Source: Clostridia bacterium (GTDB lineage Bacteria; Bacillota; Clostridia; Christensenellales; Aristaeellaceae). Taken from it: a stretch of 48,161 nucleotides of DNA. Shown here in pieces: positions 44,694 to 48,161 of the stretch; positions within the stretch are counted from its first letter, which is position 1, and every line of letters starts with the position of its first letter. The notes under the pieces are model-generated. The model was given only the letters and a program-made list of their open reading frames with translations, had not been told where the DNA came from and made no database searches. The translations under genes were made by a program, and so were the position numbers. Where the stretch lies: NCBI GenBank assembly GCA_017937655.1, contig JAGBDE010000051.1:1-48161 (forward strand). Direction: 5' to 3'.

Positions 44694-46568
44694 ATGCATA
44701 TGCCTCCACGTTTTGGCGGCCCCCTGGGCCCCAGAGGGTTCCTCACGGAAGAAGAGGAAGCCAATAAGCCGGTGGTCACCGCCGGTCTGCTCAAACGGAT
44801 CTTCTCTTACATCAAGCCCTATTGGTTCAAGTTTTTGCTCGTGTTCGCCACGCTGCTTTTGTCTGCCTGGCTGGGCCTTCTGCCCTCCATCATCACCGGC
44901 CGCATCGTGGACGAGGCGCTGCTTGGCCCCACCATGGGCCCCCTGATCAAGCTGATCATCTACGCCTTTTTGACCCTGCTGGCCTCCCAGGTGGTCAATG
45001 TGGTGAGCAGTTACCTCAATTCCTGGATTTCCCAGCACATCGTCTACGACATGAAAAACCAGATGTACGATCATCTGCAGCACATGTCCCATTCCTTCTT
45101 CACCACGGAAAAGCAGGGCGATATCATCACCCGCATGAACAGCGACATCAACGGCATTTCGTCGGTCATCACCAGCGTGATGAGCAACATCGTCAGCAAT
45201 ATTGCGGTGGTGGTCAGCACGGTGGTGGCGCTGTTCACCATGAACTGGAAGATGGCTATCGTGGGCATGCTGGCCATTCCGCTGCTGGTTCTGCCCACCC
45301 GCTCCGCCGGCCGCACCCGCTGGAAACTTTTGTCTGAAAGCCAGGCTAAGAGCGACGAAATGAACCAGATGATCAACGAAACCCTCAGCGTCAGCGGTTC
45401 CCTGCTGGTGAAGCTGTTCACCCGGGAAAAGCTGGAATATGACAAGTTCGTTGAGGTCAACAAGGAAGTGACCCGCCTGGGCCTGAAGGAGCAGATGAGC
45501 GGCCGCTGGTTCCGCCTCATCATGGGAATCTTCACCCAGATCGGCCCGCTGCTGATCTACTTTGCCGGCGGCTGGCTGATCATCAAGGGCGGCGACACCA
45601 CCCTCACCGTGGGTATGATCACCGCCATGGTGGCCCTGATCAACCGGCTTTACCGGCCCGTGGAGTCCCTGCTCAACATCGGCGTGGACTTCACCCGCAG
45701 CCTGGCCCTGTTCACCCGCATCTTTGACTACTTTGACCGGAAGATCGATATCCAGTCCCCCGAAAACGCCAAGAAGCCCGAGCTCAGCAACGTGGAGATC
45801 AGCTTTGAGCATGTGAAGTTCGGCTACCAGGAGGGCATTGAGATCCTGCGGGACATCAACTTCACCGTGGAAGACGGCAAGATGTACGCCATCGTGGGCC
45901 CCTCCGGAAGCGGCAAGTCCACCATTATCAACCTGATTCCCCGCCTGTACGACGTATGGGGCGGCTCGGTGAAGGTGGGCGGCGTGGACGTCCGGGAGTA
46001 CGACGTGGAGTACCTGCGCCAGCAGGTGGGCATGGTGACCCAGGACACCTACCTGTTCAACGGCACCATCCGGGAAAACCTGCGTTATGCCAAGCCTGAC
46101 GCCACCGACGCAGAGCTGGAGGAAGCCTGCAAGGTGGCCAATATCCACAGCTTCATCATGGAGCAGCCGGAAGGCTATGACACCATGGTGGGCAACCGGG
46201 GCCTGAAGCTGTCCGGCGGCGAGAAGCAGCGGCTTTCTATCGCCCGGGTGGTGCTGAAAAACCCCCGCATCCTGATCCTGGACGAGGCAACCTCCGCTCT
46301 GGACTCCATCTCCGAAAGCGCCATCCAGGACGCCCTGGAAGTACTGATGAAGGGCCGCACCAGCATCGTTATCGCCCACAGGCTGTCCACCATCCTCCAG
46401 GCGGATAAGATCATGGCCCTCAAGGACGGCGTCATCGCCCAGCAGGGCACCCACGAGGAACTGCTGGAGATTGAGGACGGCATCTACCGCCAGCTGTACG
46501 AGACCCAGTTCCACCGCATGCTGGACGACGACAAGGACGAAAACGAAGAAAAAGCAGAAAAAGAATAA
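44694..46568 (+). CDS. ABC exporter half-transporter (fused membrane and ATPase domains)
   Basis: 624 aa. Six membrane helices (about 40-320) form an ABC type I exporter domain. The ATPase has Walker A GPSGSGKST, signature LSGGEKQR, Walker B ILILDEATSALD and the H-loop IAHRLST. One gene is seen, so it would work as a homodimer or with a partner encoded elsewhere. The substrate is unknown (lipid, peptide or drug). The ATG at 44694 follows AGGAAGGG; an in-frame opening at 44649 has no ribosome site. Confidence 0.92.
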   Translation: MHMPPRFGGPLGPRGFLTEEEEANKPVVTAGLLKRIFSYIKPYWFKFLLVFATLLLSAWLGLLPSIITGRIVDEALLGPTMGPLIKLIIYAFLTLLASQVVNVVSSYLNSWISQHIVYDMKNQMYDHLQHMSHSFFTTEKQGDIITRMNSDINGISSVITSVMSNIVSNIAVVVSTVVALFTMNWKMAIVGMLAIPLLVLPTRSAGRTRWKLLSESQAKSDEMNQMINETLSVSGSLLVKLFTREKLEYDKFVEVNKEVTRLGLKEQMSGRWFRLIMGIFTQIGPLLIYFAGGWLIIKGGDTTLTVGMITAMVALINRLYRPVESLLNIGVDFTRSLALFTRIFDYFDRKIDIQSPENAKKPELSNVEISFEHVKFGYQEGIEILRDINFTVEDGKMYAIVGPSGSGKSTIINLIPRLYDVWGGSVKVGGVDVREYDVEYLRQQVGMVTQDTYLFNGTIRENLRYAKPDATDAELEEACKVANIHSFIMEQPEGYDTMVGNRGLKLSGGEKQRLSIARVVLKNPRILILDEATSALDSISESAIQDALEVLMKGRTSIVIAHRLSTILQADKIMALKDGVIAQQGTHEELLEIEDGIYRQLYETQFHRMLDDDKDENEEKAEKE

Positions 46569-46570
46569 AC

Positions 46571-46611
46571 AAAAAGGCTGCCTTCCGGATTCGGAGGGCA
46601 GCCGATTTTTT
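46571..46611. terminator. Bidirectional terminator between the ABC gene and clpC
   Basis: GGCTGCCTTCCG (46576-46587) pairs with CGGAGGGCAGCC (46592-46603) with one T-G pair and a 4-nt loop. TTTTTT follows on the plus strand and TTTTT on the minus strand. Confidence 0.88.
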
Positions 46612-46612
46612 C

Positions 46613-48161
46613 TTATTGGGGCATTTCTGGGACGGTTTCAGCGATGCGCTCAAAGGCGATCCTGCCGTCCTCCACATACAGCCGGACGGCGTCGCCCAGG
46701 GCAATCTTTCCGGCGATGATCTCCTCGCTGAGAGCGTCCTCCACGCTGCGCTGGATGGCCCTGCGCAGGGGGCGCGCGCCGTAGTTGGCGTCGTAGCCGT
46801 CCTTGGCCAGGAGGGCGATGACGGACTGGTCGTAAGTCAGGTGGATGCCCCGCTCGTCCAGCCGCTTGCTGACGGAATGGAGCATCAGCTCGGTGATCTT
46901 CTCGATGTGGCTGGGTTCCAGGGCGTGGAACACGATCAGGTCGTCCAGGCGGTTGATGAACTCAGGGCGGAAGATGTCCTTGACCTCGTTCATGACCCGT
47001 TCCTTCATGGCCTCGTAGTTGCGGGCGGTGTCCACCGTGCCGCCAAAGCCCAGGGTGCGGGTGTTGGTAATGCTGGATGCACCTGCGTTGGAGGTCATGA
47101 CGATGATGGTGTTCTTGAAGTTGACCACCCGGCCGGTATTGTCGGTGAGGCGGCCGTCATCCAGAATTTGCAGCAGGATGTTGAACACATCCGGGTGAGC
47201 CTTTTCCACTTCGTCAAACAGCACCACACTGTAGGGCTTGTTGCGGACCTTCTGGGTCAGCTGGCCGCCCTCGTCAAAGCCCACGTAGCCGGGAGGCGAA
47301 CCCACCAGCCGGGACACGCTGTGCTTTTCCATATATTCGCTCATGTCGATGCGGATGACGGCGTTTTCATCGTCGAACATGGCCTCGCCAAGGGCGCGGC
47401 ACAGCTCGGTCTTACCCACGCCGGTGGGGCCCAGGAAAATGAAGGAGCCGATGGGCCGCTTGGGATCCTGCAAGCCGGCGCGGGCACGGCGCAGGGCGCG
47501 GCTGACGGCGCTGATGGCTTCCTCCTGGCCCACCACACGCTGGTGGAGCAGCTCTTCCATGTGAAGCAGTCGCTGGCTTTCGTCCTCGGTCATCTTGCGC
47601 ACGGGCACGCCGGTCCAGCTGGCCACAATCTGGGCGATGTCCTCGTCGGTGACCACCTCATGGGAGGCGTTTTTGCTCTGCTCCCACTGGGTGCGCATCT
47701 GATTGAGTTCCTCTTGCAGCTTGCGCTCTTCGTCCCGGAGCAAAGCGGCCTTTTCAAAGTCCTGATGGGCAATGGCTTCCTTCTTGTTATTCTGCAGCTC
47801 CTTCAGCCGCTGCTCCTGCTCCTTCATATCCGGCGGCGCGGTGAAGCTGTTCAGCCGTACCCGGGAAGCGGCTTCGTCCATCAGGTCGATGGCCTTGTCC
47901 GGCAGGAAGCGGTCGCTGATGTACCTGTCCGCCAGGTTGACGGCAGCCTGCAGGGCTTCGTCGGTGATTTTCACCTTGTGATGGGCCTCGTAGCGGTCGC
48001 GCAGGCCCTTCAAAATGGCCAGGGCTTCCTCGGCGGTGGGTTCGCCCACCTTCACAGGCTGGAAGCGGCGCTCCAGGGCGGCGTCCTTTTCGATGATGCG
48101 GTATTCGTTCAGAGTGGTGGCCCCCACGATCTGCAGCTGGCCACGGGCCAGGGCGGGCTTA
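46613..48161 (-). CDS. clpC: ATP-dependent Clp protease ATP-binding subunit ClpC (partial, 5' end outside window)
   Basis: 515 codons of the C-terminal part; the frame stays open through 48161 with [11 protein letters not shown] before the first in-window start-like codon. Visible: end of AAA module 1 ([39 protein letters not shown]); a UVR-like coiled segment ([18 protein letters not shown]), which marks ClpC rather than ClpB; and AAA module 2 with Walker A GPTGVGKT, Walker [11 protein letters not shown] and NRLDD. ClpC unfolds proteins for ClpP. No ctsR, mcsA or mcsB is seen, but these would lie upstream, outside the window. Confidence 0.94.
   Translation of the reverse strand, partial: KPALARGQLQIVGATTLNEYRIIEKDAALERRFQPVKVGEPTAEEALAILKGLRDRYEAHHKVKITDEALQAAVNLADRYISDRFLPDKAIDLMDEAASRVRLNSFTAPPDMKEQEQRLKELQNNKKEAIAHQDFEKAALLRDEERKLQEELNQMRTQWEQSKNASHEVVTDEDIAQIVASWTGVPVRKMTEDESQRLLHMEELLHQRVVGQEEAISAVSRALRRARAGLQDPKRPIGSFIFLGPTGVGKTELCRALGEAMFDDENAVIRIDMSEYMEKHSVSRLVGSPPGYVGFDEGGQLTQKVRNKPYSVVLFDEVEKAHPDVFNILLQILDDGRLTDNTGRVVNFKNTIIVMTSNAGASSITNTRTLGFGGTVDTARNYEAMKERVMNEVKDIFRPEFINRLDDLIVFHALEPSHIEKITELMLHSVSKRLDERGIHLTYDQSVIALLAKDGYDANYGARPLRRAIQRSVEDALSEEIIAGKIALGDAVRLYVEDGRIAFERIAETVPEMPQ

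Overview
The window comes from a Gram-positive bacterium of the Bacillota, most likely a clostridial, gut-type organism with GC-rich third codon positions. The grounds are as follows. A ylqF-rnhB...dprA-topA-trmFO-hslV-hslU run resembles the Bacillus codY region. There is a YunB-type sporulation protein, an NfnAB electron-bifurcating transhydrogenase, a ClpC with a UVR segment, a small-type SRP RNA and a TrmFO (folate-dependent) tRNA methylase. Strong AGGAGG ribosome sites and frequent TTG/GTG starts fit this. No rRNA is present, so the genus cannot be fixed.

Layout. 1-250: stacked hairpins and the terminator of the leftward nfnA-nfnB operon (251-2478). 2479-2720: divergent promoter region. 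2721-21286: one long rightward gene run. It holds ribosome assembly GTPase YlqF, RNase HII, a giant two-module GT-C glycosyltransferase, a ComM/YifB AAA protein, DprA, topoisomerase I, TrmFO, a secreted hydrolase-fold protein lacking its nucleophile serine, HslV, HslU, an MTA/SAH deaminase, a GT4 glycosyltransferase and a Cof-type HAD phosphatase. Many of these genes overlap by 4 nt or lie within 50 nt of each other.

21290-25280 (leftward): a small Pro-rich protein, a secreted PepSY-like protein and a class A penicillin-binding protein. 25429-26076: YunB. 26115-29512 (leftward): a hexuronate operon uxuA-uxuB-gntR with its own promoter and terminator. 29656-31697 (leftward): an exported SH3/peptidoglycan-binding protein followed by trmO.

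31968-36904: the least explained part. It holds an 800-aa cytoplasmic coiled-coil protein I do not recognise, then a single-pass membrane protein with a long extracellular Ig-like region and an intracellular tyrosine-rich repetitive tail. The second gene is preceded by a near-consensus promoter and a structured leader. They are followed by a DUF2461 protein and a phosphomannomutase, ending in a terminator at about 39200.

39221-40036: an ADP-ribosylglycohydrolase whose last codons are themselves a terminator hairpin. 40031-42115 (leftward): glyA-yraN-GNAT, preceded by the SRP RNA gene and its promoter. 42300-42530: a structured non-coding repeat. 42530-44511 (leftward): a CBS-domain membrane protein and a HAD phosphatase. 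44694-46568: an ABC exporter half-transporter. 46613-48161: the 3' part of clpC, cut by the window edge.

Functional themes are informational housekeeping (RNA and DNA processing, tRNA modification, proteolysis), cell-envelope building (PBP, glycosyltransferases, SH3/PGB protein, phosphomannomutase) and glucuronate use. Most genes are ordinary. The best candidates for something undescribed are the 31968/34553 pair, the double GT-C enzyme at 4218 and the serine-less hydrolase at 14536.
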